Source: Actinomycetales bacterium (lineage in GTDB: Bacteria; Actinomycetota; Actinomycetes; Mycobacteriales; Micromonosporaceae). From it: 64,000 nt of DNA. Shown in pieces: positions 33,499 to 42,218 of the stretch. Under the pieces are notes generated by a model. The model had not been told where the DNA came from, searched no databases, and saw only the letters and a list, made by a program, of their open reading frames with translations. The DNA is taken from positions 40,137-104,136 of the forward strand of contig PKFB01000005.1 in NCBI GenBank assembly GCA_002919305.1, read 5' to 3'. The stretch's first letter is position 1, and every line of letters begins with the position of its first letter. Both the position numbers and the translations under genes were made by a program.

Positions 33499-34860
33499 TC
33501 ACGACACGAGGCGGACGATGGTGATGTCAGGCGGGGCGCCCACCCGGATCGGAGGGCCGAAGAAACCAGCCCCGTTGGTCACGTACAGCCAGGTGTCGTC
33601 GAACTTGGTCAGTCCGCTCAGCGTGGGCTGCTGGAGGCGCACCATCAGGTGGAACGGGAACAGCTGCCCACCGTGGGTGTGCCCCGACAGCTGAAGATCC
33701 ACCCCGTACTCCGCGGCTCGGTGTACTTGGACCGGCTGGTGCGCCAGCAGCACCACCGGGCGCGTCGGATCCCGATCCCCCAATGCCGCGTCATAGTCGG
33801 GTTCCTCACCGCCGAAACGCTCCGCTTCGGCGTCATTGACACCGGCCACATCCAAGGTGACGGCCCCCTGGTTGATCTCCACCCGTTGGTTGACCAGCGG
33901 GCGCACGCCAAGTTCACGGATCTGGTCGAGCCACTCGTCGGCGCCGGAGTAGTACTCGTGGTTACCGGTCACGAAGTACGCCCCGTGCCGGGCGGTGAGA
34001 TCCCGCAGGGGTGTGGCGGCCTGACCCAGCTCCGCCACTGGTCCGTCGACCAGGTCACCGACGATGGCCACCAGGTCCGGTTGCTGACGGTTGACGAGGG
34101 TGACCACCCGCTCGGCGAACCCCCGCCCGATGAACGGTCCGAGATGAATGTCGCTGACCACGGCGATCCGGAAACCGGACATCCGCCGGTTCAGACGGCG
34201 CAGAGGGACCGTGACCTGCTTGATCGTTGGTTCTCCGAGAGCGGTACGCACGCCGTACCCGACGGTGCCGACGGTCGCCGCCGCAGCGAGCAGCGCGACC
34301 GAGCGTGCGAGCACCAAGCGTCGGCTCAGCAAGAGGTCTGAGTTATCCGGTGTCGGAGTGGCTGGTGTCTGAGGGGTCAGTGTCTGAGGGGTCGATGTCT
34401 GCTGCTCAGGTTCGCTGTCTGGGGTGGGCACCGGGGGCGTCGCCGCGGTGTCCGGCTGGCCGTTCGGCGCGGCATCCACCGGATCGTCCGGTGCGGTCTG
34501 CCCCGAGGGATTCGATGACGCTTGGGTCGTGGTGCGGGCTGTCGTGGGCGCCGTTGTGCGGCGAAGCCGCCATTCGATGAGGGCGCGCGGTACCTCTAGG
34601 AGGAGGAAGAAGATCACCAGGTAGAACAGCAGCCCGATCCATGGGTACCCGAGCCAGGCGAACGGACGGGAGATCGACGGCCCGGTCGTGCGGGTGATCA
34701 CCATGGTGAGCGGTGCGAGGAGCGCCAGAAAACCGAGGAGCCAGGTGCCGTACCGGCGCAGGCGTCCCGGCCGGGTGGTGTCTCGAACCAGGCGGAGCCA
34801 CAAGTAACCGTGGACAACCACCAGCCCGATCAGGGCGATGATCAAAAGAGGCACAGGCAC
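33499..34860 (-). CDS. Membrane-anchored metallophosphoesterase
   Basis: A 453-residue protein. Four hydrophobic helices fill the first 110 residues, then a Thr/Pro/Gln-rich linker of about 70 residues, a further helix near 190-205, and a calcineurin-like phosphoesterase domain with all metal motifs: VVSDIHLGPFIG, AIVGDLVDGP, FVTGNHEYYSG, LLAHQP and LSGHTHGGQLFP. This type (YkuE/YaeI-like) acts on lipid-linked or nucleotide phosphates at the membrane. GTG start at 34860. It lies upstream of the EndoQ-helicase gene on the same strand with a 66-base gap. Confidence 0.88.
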   Translation of the reverse strand: MPVPLLIIALIGLVVVHGYLWLRLVRDTTRPGRLRRYGTWLLGFLALLAPLTMVITRTTGPSISRPFAWLGYPWIGLLFYLVIFFLLLEVPRALIEWRLRRTTAPTTARTTTQASSNPSGQTAPDDPVDAAPNGQPDTAATPPVPTPDSEPEQQTSTPQTLTPQTPATPTPDNSDLLLSRRLVLARSVALLAAAATVGTVGYGVRTALGEPTIKQVTVPLRRLNRRMSGFRIAVVSDIHLGPFIGRGFAERVVTLVNRQQPDLVAIVGDLVDGPVAELGQAATPLRDLTARHGAYFVTGNHEYYSGADEWLDQIRELGVRPLVNQRVEINQGAVTLDVAGVNDAEAERFGGEEPDYDAALGDRDPTRPVVLLAHQPVQVHRAAEYGVDLQLSGHTHGGQLFPFHLMVRLQQPTLSGLTKFDDTWLYVTNGAGFFGPPIRVGAPPDITIVRLVS

Positions 34861-35077
34861 CTCACTCGGCTGGTCCGCTCCCGTCGCCCCGGGTAGTCGG
34901 ACACGGATCGGTCAGCGACGCGATCAATGATGTCGGTCGATGATGTGAGGCGATGACAGAGGGCGGCGCCACGGCGACGACGAGGACGACGGCGGCGGTG
35001 AGGACGGAGGGGCGCTGGCACCTCTGGGGCCGCTGTGCCGCTGCTTCTGTGCTGGTGCGTTGGCGCGTTGGTGCCTC

Positions 35078-35323
35078 TCAGCCTCCGGCGAAGGGCGGTA
35101 GGACATCCACGGTGGCCCCCGCCGGGAGCGGAGCGGCGCGGTCGTGCCAGGCGATGCCGTCGACCAGGAAGCTCGCGACAGCGAGCACCCGACCGAGGCG
35201 AGCCCCATGCCGCTGCTCCAGCGTGGAGACAATCTCCTGCAGCGTCCCCACCGGCAGGATCTCCTCCCGGATTCCCGCAGCGGCGCGGGCGCCCGCGAAG
35301 TACCGCACCGTCACCGTGCCCAC
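35078..35323 (-). CDS. moaD: Molybdopterin synthase sulfur carrier subunit MoaD
   Basis: MoaD (about 81 residues) carries the thiocarboxylate sulfur for MoaE. The ubiquitin-like body (VTVRYFAGARAAAGIREEILPVGTLQEIVSTLEQRHG) ends in DVLPPFAGG, the Gly-Gly tail that is adenylylated. The frame is open back to TTG 35452, but those 43 codons are low-complexity and unlike the family. GTG at 35323 or 35314 is more likely. It lies just after moaA on the same strand, so the two form a unit. Confidence 0.88.
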   Translation of the reverse strand: MGTVTVRYFAGARAAAGIREEILPVGTLQEIVSTLEQRHGARLGRVLAVASFLVDGIAWHDRAAPLPAGATVDVLPPFAGG

Positions 35324-35456
35324 GGTGCTGACCGGGGTCAGCCGGTGCTCATCGGTGGAGTTTTCGGCGGGAGCGACCTGACCGGTCGCCGGGGCGGACG
35401 GGGCCGCGGGCTCACGCGTACCCCTGTTATGTGGGGGCCGGGTACCGAACAAGCCG

Positions 35457-36479
35457 TCAACCTCCGATCGCCGACATTGGTCGCTCAGGCTGCAGGAAAC
35501 TGGGGTCGTCGATGCCGTGTCCGGCTTTCTTGCCCCACATCGCCCGCCGCCACGCTATCGCCAACTCCTCATCGGACGCGCCATTACGTAGGGTCGTCCG
35601 CAGATCGCTCTCATCCCGACTGAACAGGCACGAGCGGACCTGACCGTCTGCGGTGAGCCGGGTGCGGTCACAGGCCCCACAGAATGGTCGGGTCACTGAA
35701 CCGATGATCCCCACCCGCTGCGGGCCACCATCGACCAGCCACATCTCGGCCGGCGCGCTTCCCCGTTCTGTTGGATCCGGCTCCAGGCGGTGGTGGAGTG
35801 AGAGCATCTCGACGATCTCATCCGCGGTGACCATGGTGTCCCGCCGCCAGCTGTGCTGGGCGTCCAGCGGCATCTGCTCGATGAAGCGCAGCTCATAACC
35901 GTGGGAGAGCGCGTACTCCAGAAGGGCGGGGGCCTCATCGTCGTTGATGCCCCGGATCAGAACCGCGTTGAGCTTCACCGGGTTCAGCCCGGCCTCCGCG
36001 GCGGCGGTGATACCGGCCAGGACGTCGGGGAGGCGGTGACGGCGGGCCAGCCGGTAGAACCGTTCCGGATCGAGGGTGTCCAGCGAGATGTTTACGCGGT
36101 CCAGCCCGGCGGCAGCGAGCGGTGCGGCCAGGCGGTCTAAGCCGATGCCGTTGGTGGTCAGACAGATCGTGGGGCGCGGACGCAGCGCCGCGGTGGCCTC
36201 CACGATCTTGAGTAATCCGGGACGCAGTAACGGTTCGCCGCCGGTGTAGCGGACCTCTGTAATCCCGAGCCGTTCGACCGCGACCCGTACCAGCCGGATG
36301 ACTTCATCATCGGTCAGTAATGTGGGGCTGGGCAGCCACGGCAGCCCTTCAGGGGGCATACAGTACCCACAGCGCAGATTGCAACGATCAGTCAGCGAGA
36401 CCCTCAGATCGGTGGCGATCCGGCCGTACCGGTCGATCAGGTGTGAACCGGGAGCTGGGCCGGGGGTCGAGGCGCGCAT
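35457..36479 (-). CDS. moaA: GTP 3',8-cyclase MoaA
   Basis: MoaA (340 residues) is the radical SAM enzyme that starts molybdopterin synthesis from GTP. The radical SAM cluster motif is CNLRCGYC near residue 33, TGGEPLLRPGL follows, and the C-terminal second cluster motif is CGACDRTRLTADGQVRSCLF. It ends SAIGG with the conserved double Gly needed in the active site. TACCGT lies six bases before the ATG, predicting a leaderless transcript that continues into moaD. Confidence 0.97.
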   Translation of the reverse strand: MRASTPGPAPGSHLIDRYGRIATDLRVSLTDRCNLRCGYCMPPEGLPWLPSPTLLTDDEVIRLVRVAVERLGITEVRYTGGEPLLRPGLLKIVEATAALRPRPTICLTTNGIGLDRLAAPLAAAGLDRVNISLDTLDPERFYRLARRHRLPDVLAGITAAAEAGLNPVKLNAVLIRGINDDEAPALLEYALSHGYELRFIEQMPLDAQHSWRRDTMVTADEIVEMLSLHHRLEPDPTERGSAPAEMWLVDGGPQRVGIIGSVTRPFCGACDRTRLTADGQVRSCLFSRDESDLRTTLRNGASDEELAIAWRRAMWGKKAGHGIDDPSFLQPERPMSAIGG

Positions 36480-36485
36480 GCCTTG

Positions 36486-36491
36486 ACGGTA
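36486..36491 (-). promoter_or_regulatory. -10 element TACCGT for moaA-moaD
   Basis: On the minus strand TACCGT, six bases (CAAGGC), then ATG at 36479. No SD is present. Confidence 0.5.
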
Positions 36492-36594
36492 GCTCTTGCG
36501 GGGGTCATCTCCAGCATGGTCGCTTTGACGTCTGGTGCGACGCAGCTCATACCGTCAGGCCGGATCCAACCTGTGGACCTGTCCTTCGGACCTC

Positions 36595-37488
36595 TCACCG
36601 GACAGCGGCGGCGGCCCGGACCACGGCGTCCCGGTAGCTGACACCGAACAGCGCGGTATGGACCAGCAGCAGGTACAGCTGATGGAGCGGAACGCGCTCC
36701 CGCCACCCCTCTGCCAGCGGCCAGACCTCCTGGTACGCGGCGAGCAGCCGGTCCAGGTAGGGGACGCCGCCGAACAGCGTCAACAACGCCAGGTCGGTCT
36801 CCCTGTGCCCGCCGTGAGCGGCCGGGTCCACCAGCCAGGCGGCGTCGGAGGACCACAGGATGTTGCCAGGCCAAAGATCGCCGTGGATACGGCTGGGTGG
36901 CTCCGGCGGGCCGGCCCGGTCCGCTATCCGCTCCAGCACCTCGTCCACCAAACGCGCGTCCGATGGGCTCAGCGCGCCCCGGTCGACGGAGAGCCGCAGG
37001 TAGGGGCGCAATCGGCGCTCCGCGAACCACGCCGGCCACTGGTTGTCTGGCCCGTCGGGGGTGTGGGGGGTGTTGTCGAGCGGGAGGGAACCGATATAGC
37101 CGGACCACGGCGCCCCGAAGTATTCAGCGCCGCTGCGGTGCAGCCGGGCCAGATCACGCCCTAGCTGCTCGGCCTTCTGAGGCGACGGCGCTGCCGGCTC
37201 CACCCATTCCAGGACCAGGGTGTCCTCGGTGGCGGCGATGACCTCGGGGATCGGAACGGCGTTGGCCTGGCGCAACCAACGCAGCCCCGCCTCTTCGGCG
37301 GCGAAGAAACCAGGAGGGGGTGCGTCGTGGGTTTTGAGGAAGGCGTGTTCGCCGTTGTCCAGCGTCAGGCGTTGAGCCGTGCAGATTGAGCCGCCTGACA
37401 CCGGAGTGGTCCGGATGCGCTGATGCCGGAGGAAGGCCGGCAATTGGGCCGGATGCGCCTTCAGGTACGCCAGGTCCACGGTGAGCAT
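36595..37488 (-). CDS. Fructosamine kinase family protein
   Basis: A 297-residue fructosamine/ketosamine-3-kinase homologue, which phosphorylates sugar adducts on amines to start protein deglycation. Motifs: SGGSICTAQRLTLDNGEHAFLKTH, LVLEWVEP, IHGDLWPGNILW (catalytic HGDLWxGN) and VDPAAHGGHRETDLALL (metal-binding DPA). Length is normal. ATG 37488 has GGGAGG eight bases upstream; the extra 25 codons upstream are not conserved in type. It is divergent from the GNAT gene. Confidence 0.9.
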   Translation of the reverse strand: MLTVDLAYLKAHPAQLPAFLRHQRIRTTPVSGGSICTAQRLTLDNGEHAFLKTHDAPPPGFFAAEEAGLRWLRQANAVPIPEVIAATEDTLVLEWVEPAAPSPQKAEQLGRDLARLHRSGAEYFGAPWSGYIGSLPLDNTPHTPDGPDNQWPAWFAERRLRPYLRLSVDRGALSPSDARLVDEVLERIADRAGPPEPPSRIHGDLWPGNILWSSDAAWLVDPAAHGGHRETDLALLTLFGGVPYLDRLLAAYQEVWPLAEGWRERVPLHQLYLLLVHTALFGVSYRDAVVRAAAAVR

Positions 37489-37681
37489 TATCGGGGCCTC
37501 CCGTGGTGGGGGAGCCGAACCACCGTCCCGGTTGAGCACTGTCTTAGGTGGGCGGCATGGCAAGCATGTTCTCCAGTGGTGGCACCCGTGGTGCTCCGAA
37601 TCGGCGTACCGGATAACACGTTTACCGCCTTAAAAAGGCAGAGGGGGCACACAGAGCGGGGCGGGAGGGTAAGCATGAGCC

Positions 37682-38212
37682 ATGGAGACCTCGAAGCCTC
37701 CCGTGACCGACGTCAAGATCCGTTCCTACCGTCCTGACGACCATCGTCGTTGCCGTGCGTTGTGGGCGGAGCTGGTGGAGAGCCAACGGGTGCTCTACGA
37801 CGATCCGTCCCTGGGAGGCGCCGATCCGGGGGCGGGATTCGAGGAGTACATGACCCGGATCGACCTGAGCGGGGTCTGGGTCGCCGAGCATGCCGAGGAA
37901 GGCGTCGTCGGGCTGGTGGGTCTTCTCCTGGAGGGACAGGTCGGCGAGGTAGAGCCGATCGTCGTCACCCGCCAGATGCGTGGAAAGGGCATCGGGCGCG
38001 CCCTGTTGGAGCGGGTGGCGGAGGAGGCTCGGCAACGACGCTTGCGGCAACTGACCGTCTCCCCAGCCAGCCGTAACCTGGAGGCCATCCGCTCCCTCCA
38101 CGCCGCCGGCTACACCGTGCTGTCCAAGATCACTCTCACGTTCGACACCGCCGGCCCCACCCGCGGTTGGCGGGACGGCGTGGAGCTGCATGGTCTGCGG
38201 TTCCGCTACTGA
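37682..38212 (+). CDS. GNAT family N-acetyltransferase
   Basis: A 176-residue acetyltransferase. The acetyl-CoA binding motif A reads IVVTRQMRGKGIGRALLERVAEEARQRRLRQLTVSPASRNLEAIRSLHAAGY, with the Q/RxxGxG/A loop as RGKGIG. The substrate is not evident. The N-terminal part (VKIRSYRPDDHRRCRALWAELVE) is typical. It stands between the fructosamine kinase gene and the DnaA-box region. Confidence 0.9.
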   Translation: METSKPPVTDVKIRSYRPDDHRRCRALWAELVESQRVLYDDPSLGGADPGAGFEEYMTRIDLSGVWVAEHAEEGVVGLVGLLLEGQVGEVEPIVVTRQMRGKGIGRALLERVAEEARQRRLRQLTVSPASRNLEAIRSLHAAGYTVLSKITLTFDTAGPTRGWRDGVELHGLRFRY

Positions 38213-38343
38213 GTTCCTCTCCTGTGGATTCCGCATCCTGACGACCCAGGTCGCTGAGGGTGGTTTCGTCGATCGGGACACCGGGTGTGGCACCCGTGCC
38301 TACGCCGCCGCTATCGGTGCTCCACGTGGCGTCGTCGTCACCC

Positions 38344-38488
38344 TGTGGAAGCGCTGTGGATAAAACCTGTGGATAACTCAAGGTCAGTGACTTGTCGTAT
38401 CAGATATGTGAAGTTTTGATCACTGTTTGTGGTTGCTGGTGGAGAAAACAAGTCCTGACCCTGTGGATGAGCCGCGGTTTTATCCACA
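38344..38488. promoter_or_regulatory. Second DnaA-box cluster
   Basis: Three perfect TTATCCACA boxes: 38355-38363 and 38368-38376 on the minus strand (13 bases apart) and 38480-38488 on the plus strand. TCATCCACA at 38462-38470 (minus) has one mismatch. All lie in the 328-base gap between the GNAT gene and the DUF4192 gene. The region between them (38377-38430) is notably AT-rich for this genome. DnaA binding is likely; whether it regulates the DUF4192 gene or titrates DnaA is unknown. Confidence 0.75.
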
Positions 38489-38540
38489 GGCTTCAGTGGG
38501 CTTCTTGCGGTCAAGGGCACGTGTCCATCACTGTGGGTAT

Positions 38541-39827
38541 ATGTCTTCATCACCCACGGTCCCGCCGCGTCCGCTCATTCGCCTGCGGTCACCCGCTGAT
38601 CTGCTGGCCATCCTTCCGTATCTGCTCGGGTTCCACCCCACCGACAGCCTGGTCGCTGTCGGCTTCGCCGGACCGACCCTGATCTTCCTCACGCGTATTG
38701 ATCTGCCAGAGCCCGCCTCCGCTGAATCCACTGAATCGCCGCAAGAGCTGCTGAGCCACGTGGCGGATCTGATCAGGCGACAGGGCGCCGATCACGCGGT
38801 CGTGATCGGGTACGGCGAGCTGGACGCTGTTGATCCTCTGCTGTGCTCTGCCAGTGACGTTTTCGCCAGGTACGGCCTACCGGTGGGGGATGTGCTAAGG
38901 GTCACCGGGGCCCGGTACTGGTCCTATCTGTGTGCCGACACGGCGTGCTGTCCTCCGGAGGGGGTGCCCTTCGAGGTGGAGTCGAGCGCCGTCGCCGCCA
39001 CCGCGACTGTGGCGGGGCTGGTCGCGTTGCCGAATCGGCAGGCCCTAGAGAGCGTGGTCGCCCCGGTGACCGGGGAGGCCCGGGCGGCGATGCGACGGGC
39101 GACCCGGCGCGCGGTCATCCGCCTGGATGCCCGGTTGAGCGGGCCAGATCCGGAGACTACGCGACGTGCCCTGGTGGCTGAGGGGAGGCGCCTGTTGAGT
39201 GAGGTCATCAACCAGTACCGCGAGGACGGGCAGCTTCCCGGGGACCAGACGGTGGCGTGGCTGTCGGTGCTGCTGTTCTTCACCGAGGTCCGCGACGAGG
39301 CGTGGTATCAGCTGGATCCCGCGATGCTCGAAACCGACATCGCTTTGTGGACCGACCTCACACGCCGGATTCAGCCCCACTTGGTGGCGCCCGCCGCAAG
39401 TGTGCTCGGCTATCTGGCTTGGCGCGCCGGTCGAGGGTCTTTGGCGTCTGTGGCGATTCAGCGGGCACTGCAGGCCGATCCGGAGTATCAGTTGGCCCTC
39501 CTGATCAGCAACGCCCTGCGGTACGGGATCCAAGCGGATCCCGCGGTGTTGGACGCGTGGGACGAAACACGTCCCGCTCCTCATGAGGTTCGGATCGACG
39601 ACGGGTCGTCTACACAGCTGCCTTTGAAATCGGCTTTGAGCCCGTTTCCAGAGCCGCTGGCGCGGCCCGATCCCATCGCTGATCAGAGGACCGGGCTAGA
39701 CGACGCCTCGGTCGATTGGGATGGCTTTTCGAACACGGATGTGAATACGGACACCGCACGGGCGAGGATCCCACGCCAGCGCACCGACGGGGACACCCAT
39801 GAGAGCAAAGGGTCTGCCGGCATCTGA
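38541..39827 (+). CDS. DUF4192 family protein
   Basis: A 428-residue protein of the actinobacterial DUF4192 family, recognised by RLRSPADLLAILPYLLGFHPTDSLVAVG near the start and a late SVLGYLAWRAGRGSLASVAIQRALQADPEYQLALLI. Molecular function is unknown. ATG 38541 is chosen because the family sequence starts there; the longer frame to 38427 would begin inside the DnaA-box region. The Ser/Asp/Thr-rich tail after residue 380 appears disordered. It converges on fdhD. Confidence 0.85.
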   Translation: MSSSPTVPPRPLIRLRSPADLLAILPYLLGFHPTDSLVAVGFAGPTLIFLTRIDLPEPASAESTESPQELLSHVADLIRRQGADHAVVIGYGELDAVDPLLCSASDVFARYGLPVGDVLRVTGARYWSYLCADTACCPPEGVPFEVESSAVAATATVAGLVALPNRQALESVVAPVTGEARAAMRRATRRAVIRLDARLSGPDPETTRRALVAEGRRLLSEVINQYREDGQLPGDQTVAWLSVLLFFTEVRDEAWYQLDPAMLETDIALWTDLTRRIQPHLVAPAASVLGYLAWRAGRGSLASVAIQRALQADPEYQLALLISNALRYGIQADPAVLDAWDETRPAPHEVRIDDGSSTQLPLKSALSPFPEPLARPDPIADQRTGLDDASVDWDGFSNTDVNTDTARARIPRQRTDGDTHESKGSAGI

Positions 39828-39880
39828 CGGGCAATCTGACGAACGCCTGACGATGTGCTTTCGATGGGGGCGTCGGTGGG

Positions 39881-40867
39881 TCACCCCAGTGATTTCCTGA
39901 CCGGCGTACGGGAAGGGACCGGTACGCGCTCAAAGCCGGAGTAGATGTTCATACGTCCTTCTCGAACGAAGCCTGCGAGAGTCATACCCAGCTCACGCGC
40001 GAGATCGACGGCGAGAGTGCTCGGCGCGGACACCGCCGACAGTACGGGGATCCCCGCCATCCCCGCCTTCTGAACCAGTTCAAAGCTGGCCCGCCCACTG
40101 ACTTGCAGGGCCACCCCTCGCAAAGGCAGGCGGCCTTCGCGTACCGCCCATCCGATCACCTTGTCGACGGCGTTGTGGCGACCCACGTCTTCGCGCAGAC
40201 ACAACAGGGCGCCGTCCGGAGTGAACAGGCCAGCGGCGTGGAGACCACCGGTGCGTTCAAAGACTTTCTGCTCCGCACGGAGCGCGTCGGGAAGAACGGC
40301 GAGGGTTTCGAAGGGAAAAATCACCGGATCGGTGTCGATCGCGAAACGCGACACGGTGCGTACTGCGTCGATGCTGGCCTTGCCGCACAGGCCACAGGAG
40401 CTGGAGATGTAAAAGTGTCGACTTGGATCCGTGGTGGGGTGCGGAACATCCGGGCGGAGCACGACATCCACGATGTTGGGGCGTTCCGTATAGCTGACGC
40501 CCCCGCTATCAAAGCCTCCGTTATCGATGTGGTGTCCGGTCGGGTCCGGCTGCTGTCGGGAGGTGACGTCGCAGCCATCGGGTGACCGGCCAGCGTGAGT
40601 GGCTCGAGTGCGGCTGCTTCGGGCAGCGGACGGGTCGGTACAGTACCGGGCGGTCACCACGTCGGTGGCGGACCGGATGATCCCCTCGCTCACCAGGAAT
40701 CCCAACGCAAGATCAATATCGTGGCCGGGGGTGCGCATTGTGACCGCCAAGGGGCGGTCATTCAGGCGGATCTCCAGTGGTTCTTCGACGACCAGGGTGT
40801 CCGGCCGGTGGCTCTGGGTCTCCGCACTGAGCCGCAGCATCATCCGTCGGTCGGTAACCTGCCCCAT
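39881..40867 (-). CDS. fdhD: Formate dehydrogenase accessory sulfurtransferase FdhD
   Basis: FdhD (328 residues) transfers sulfur to the bis-MGD cofactor of formate dehydrogenases. Motifs: VEEPLEIRLNDRPLAVTMRTPGHDIDLALGFLVSEGII, ISSSCGLCGKASIDAV with the CxxC pair of the sulfur relay, and LREDVGRHNAVDKVIG. Between about residues 75 and 125 there is an Arg/Ser/Gly-rich insertion (from DPSAARSSRT to GVSYTERP) that makes the protein longer than usual. No formate dehydrogenase subunit is in the window. It is divergent from mobA. Confidence 0.95.
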   Translation of the reverse strand: MGQVTDRRMMLRLSAETQSHRPDTLVVEEPLEIRLNDRPLAVTMRTPGHDIDLALGFLVSEGIIRSATDVVTARYCTDPSAARSSRTRATHAGRSPDGCDVTSRQQPDPTGHHIDNGGFDSGGVSYTERPNIVDVVLRPDVPHPTTDPSRHFYISSSCGLCGKASIDAVRTVSRFAIDTDPVIFPFETLAVLPDALRAEQKVFERTGGLHAAGLFTPDGALLCLREDVGRHNAVDKVIGWAVREGRLPLRGVALQVSGRASFELVQKAGMAGIPVLSAVSAPSTLAVDLARELGMTLAGFVREGRMNIYSGFERVPVPSRTPVRKSLG

Positions 40868-40873
40868 TCTCCG

Positions 40874-40879
40874 AGGCTA
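40874..40879 (-). promoter_or_regulatory. -10 element TAGCCT for fdhD
   Basis: On the minus strand TAGCCT, six bases, then ATG at 40867. Confidence 0.45.
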
Positions 40880-41012
40880 CGTCTGATAGCCGTCGCCCAC
40901 TCGCTGTGACGAGGGGCAGCCATGTGACGAGGGGCGATCATCGGATCGGAGGGCGGGAAAGTCGATCCGGGGTCGCTGGCTCTGTCAGGGTGGACGGTAC
41001 GGGGAGGGCGGT

Positions 41013-41672
41013 ATGACGACAGAGGGGTACGCAGCGGTGGTACTGGCGGGCGGTGCTGCCCGGCGGATGGGAGGTCTCCATAAACCAGGACTCCCGGTGG
41101 GAGGCGTCCCGTTGTTGTACAGGGTGCTGGCGGCCGTCCCGGACGCGGTACCTCGCGTGGTGGTGGGGCCTAGGCAACCGGTGCCCACGGATGTGCTGAT
41201 CACCCGTGAGGAACCTCCAGGGAGCGGACCCGTGGCGGCGACCGCGGCCGGCATCCGTCTGATCACCGGGGAAGGACCCGGTGCTTCCGAGGAGTCCGGA
41301 TGTCGGAGCTCACACGCCCCCTATGTGGCGTTGTTGGCCGCGGACCTGCCGTTTGTGACTTCCCAGGCGGTTGAGCGGCTGCGGCGCGTCGCCGCGACCC
41401 CCGGTGTGGACGGCGCCGTCTATGTGGACGACACCGGGCAACGACAGCTGTTGTGTGGGGTGTGGCGGACAGAATCCCTCCGGTCCGCACTCGCCCGCTT
41501 CGAAACCCACGCGGGAGTCTCCATGCGACGCCTCACCGCTGACCTGCGGGTGGTCGAGGTGGTGTGGGTGCAACCCGATCCGATCGGTGGGTCCCGCGAC
41601 ACCGCTGCTCCACCGTGGTACGACTGCGATACCAGGGAGGACCTTCGCAGAGCCGAGGAGCGAAGTACATGA
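41013..41672 (+). CDS. mobA: Molybdenum cofactor guanylyltransferase MobA-like
   Basis: A 219-residue nucleotidyltransferase with VVLAGGAARRMGGLHKPGL (nucleotide-binding loop with Lys) and LLAADLPFVTSQAVERL. MobA adds GMP to Mo-molybdopterin to make MGD. Placement beside fdhD, the helper of MGD-dependent formate dehydrogenase, supports this over the cytidylyl role given to the gene at 17098. GGGAGG lies five bases before the ATG. Its TGA overlaps the start of the small DUF6457 gene (ATGA). Confidence 0.88.
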   Translation: MTTEGYAAVVLAGGAARRMGGLHKPGLPVGGVPLLYRVLAAVPDAVPRVVVGPRQPVPTDVLITREEPPGSGPVAATAAGIRLITGEGPGASEESGCRSSHAPYVALLAADLPFVTSQAVERLRRVAATPGVDGAVYVDDTGQRQLLCGVWRTESLRSALARFETHAGVSMRRLTADLRVVEVVWVQPDPIGGSRDTAAPPWYDCDTREDLRRAEERST

Positions 41673-41950
41673 GCGAGCAGGTCAACGCGCGCGGCACTCT
41701 CGACGAGTGGGTGGACGCTGTGCGGATTGCGTTCGACATTGAGCATGAGGTCGACCGGAACCGGATCCTGGATCTAGCTCGGGAGGTCGCCCACAACGTC
41801 GCGCGGCCGGCCGCTCCGCTCACCGCCTACCTGCTCGGCCTGGTGGTGGGGGCCGGCGGTGATCTCGACGACGCGGCGGCCCGGATCATCGAGCTTGCGC
41901 AGGGCTGGGGTGGTGAAGACCGCGCTTCGCAGGCTGAGACCGAACTGTGA
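41669..41950 (+). CDS. DUF6457 small protein
   Basis: A 93-residue protein: LDEWVDAVRIAFDIEHEVDRNRILDLAREVAHNVARPAAPLTAYLLGLVVG. This small helical family is regularly found directly after mobA in actinobacteria, as here with an ATGA overlap, so a role in MGD synthesis or delivery is likely, but the mechanism is unknown. ATG 41669 is the first codon with family resemblance. Confidence 0.85.
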   Translation: MSEQVNARGTLDEWVDAVRIAFDIEHEVDRNRILDLAREVAHNVARPAAPLTAYLLGLVVGAGGDLDDAAARIIELAQGWGGEDRASQAETEL

Positions 41951-42111
41951 GGGCGACAACAACCTACAGCCCGTGAGCCTGTACGGGGGAGCCGCCGCGC
42001 GTGTATCACCCCACGCCAACGCGTCACAGGTCCCTGAGCGGGCAAGGGGGAGAGCCCGCGCCTGGGAGATCCGCGCCTAGGGGCCTCACGTCTGAGCGAT
42101 ATGGGCCCTGA

Positions 42112-42135
42112 GGGATATGGATAGGGATATGGATA
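42112..42135. repeat. 12-bp tandem duplication
   Basis: GGGATATGGATA occurs twice head to tail (42112-42123 and 42124-42135) without a mismatch. It is AT-richer than its surroundings. Probably slippage; a protein-binding role is not excluded. Confidence 0.7.
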
Positions 42136-42202
42136 AGGTCGGCGTACCGCGAGGAGCGGCCGCCGGGTGAGATCGCGCCGGTTGTTCGCCGCCGAAACGG
42201 AT

Positions 42203-42218
42203 TGTTTCCCGTGAAACC
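42203..42218. promoter_or_regulatory. parS-like centromere site
   Basis: TGTTTCCCGTGAAACC matches the bacterial parS consensus TGTTTCACGTGAAACA at 14 of 16 positions; the core 14-mer differs at one base (C for A at the centre). ParB loads at such sites, which cluster near the replication origin. Only this one copy is seen in the window. It lies in a non-coding region, as about half of actinobacterial parS sites do. Confidence 0.6.
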
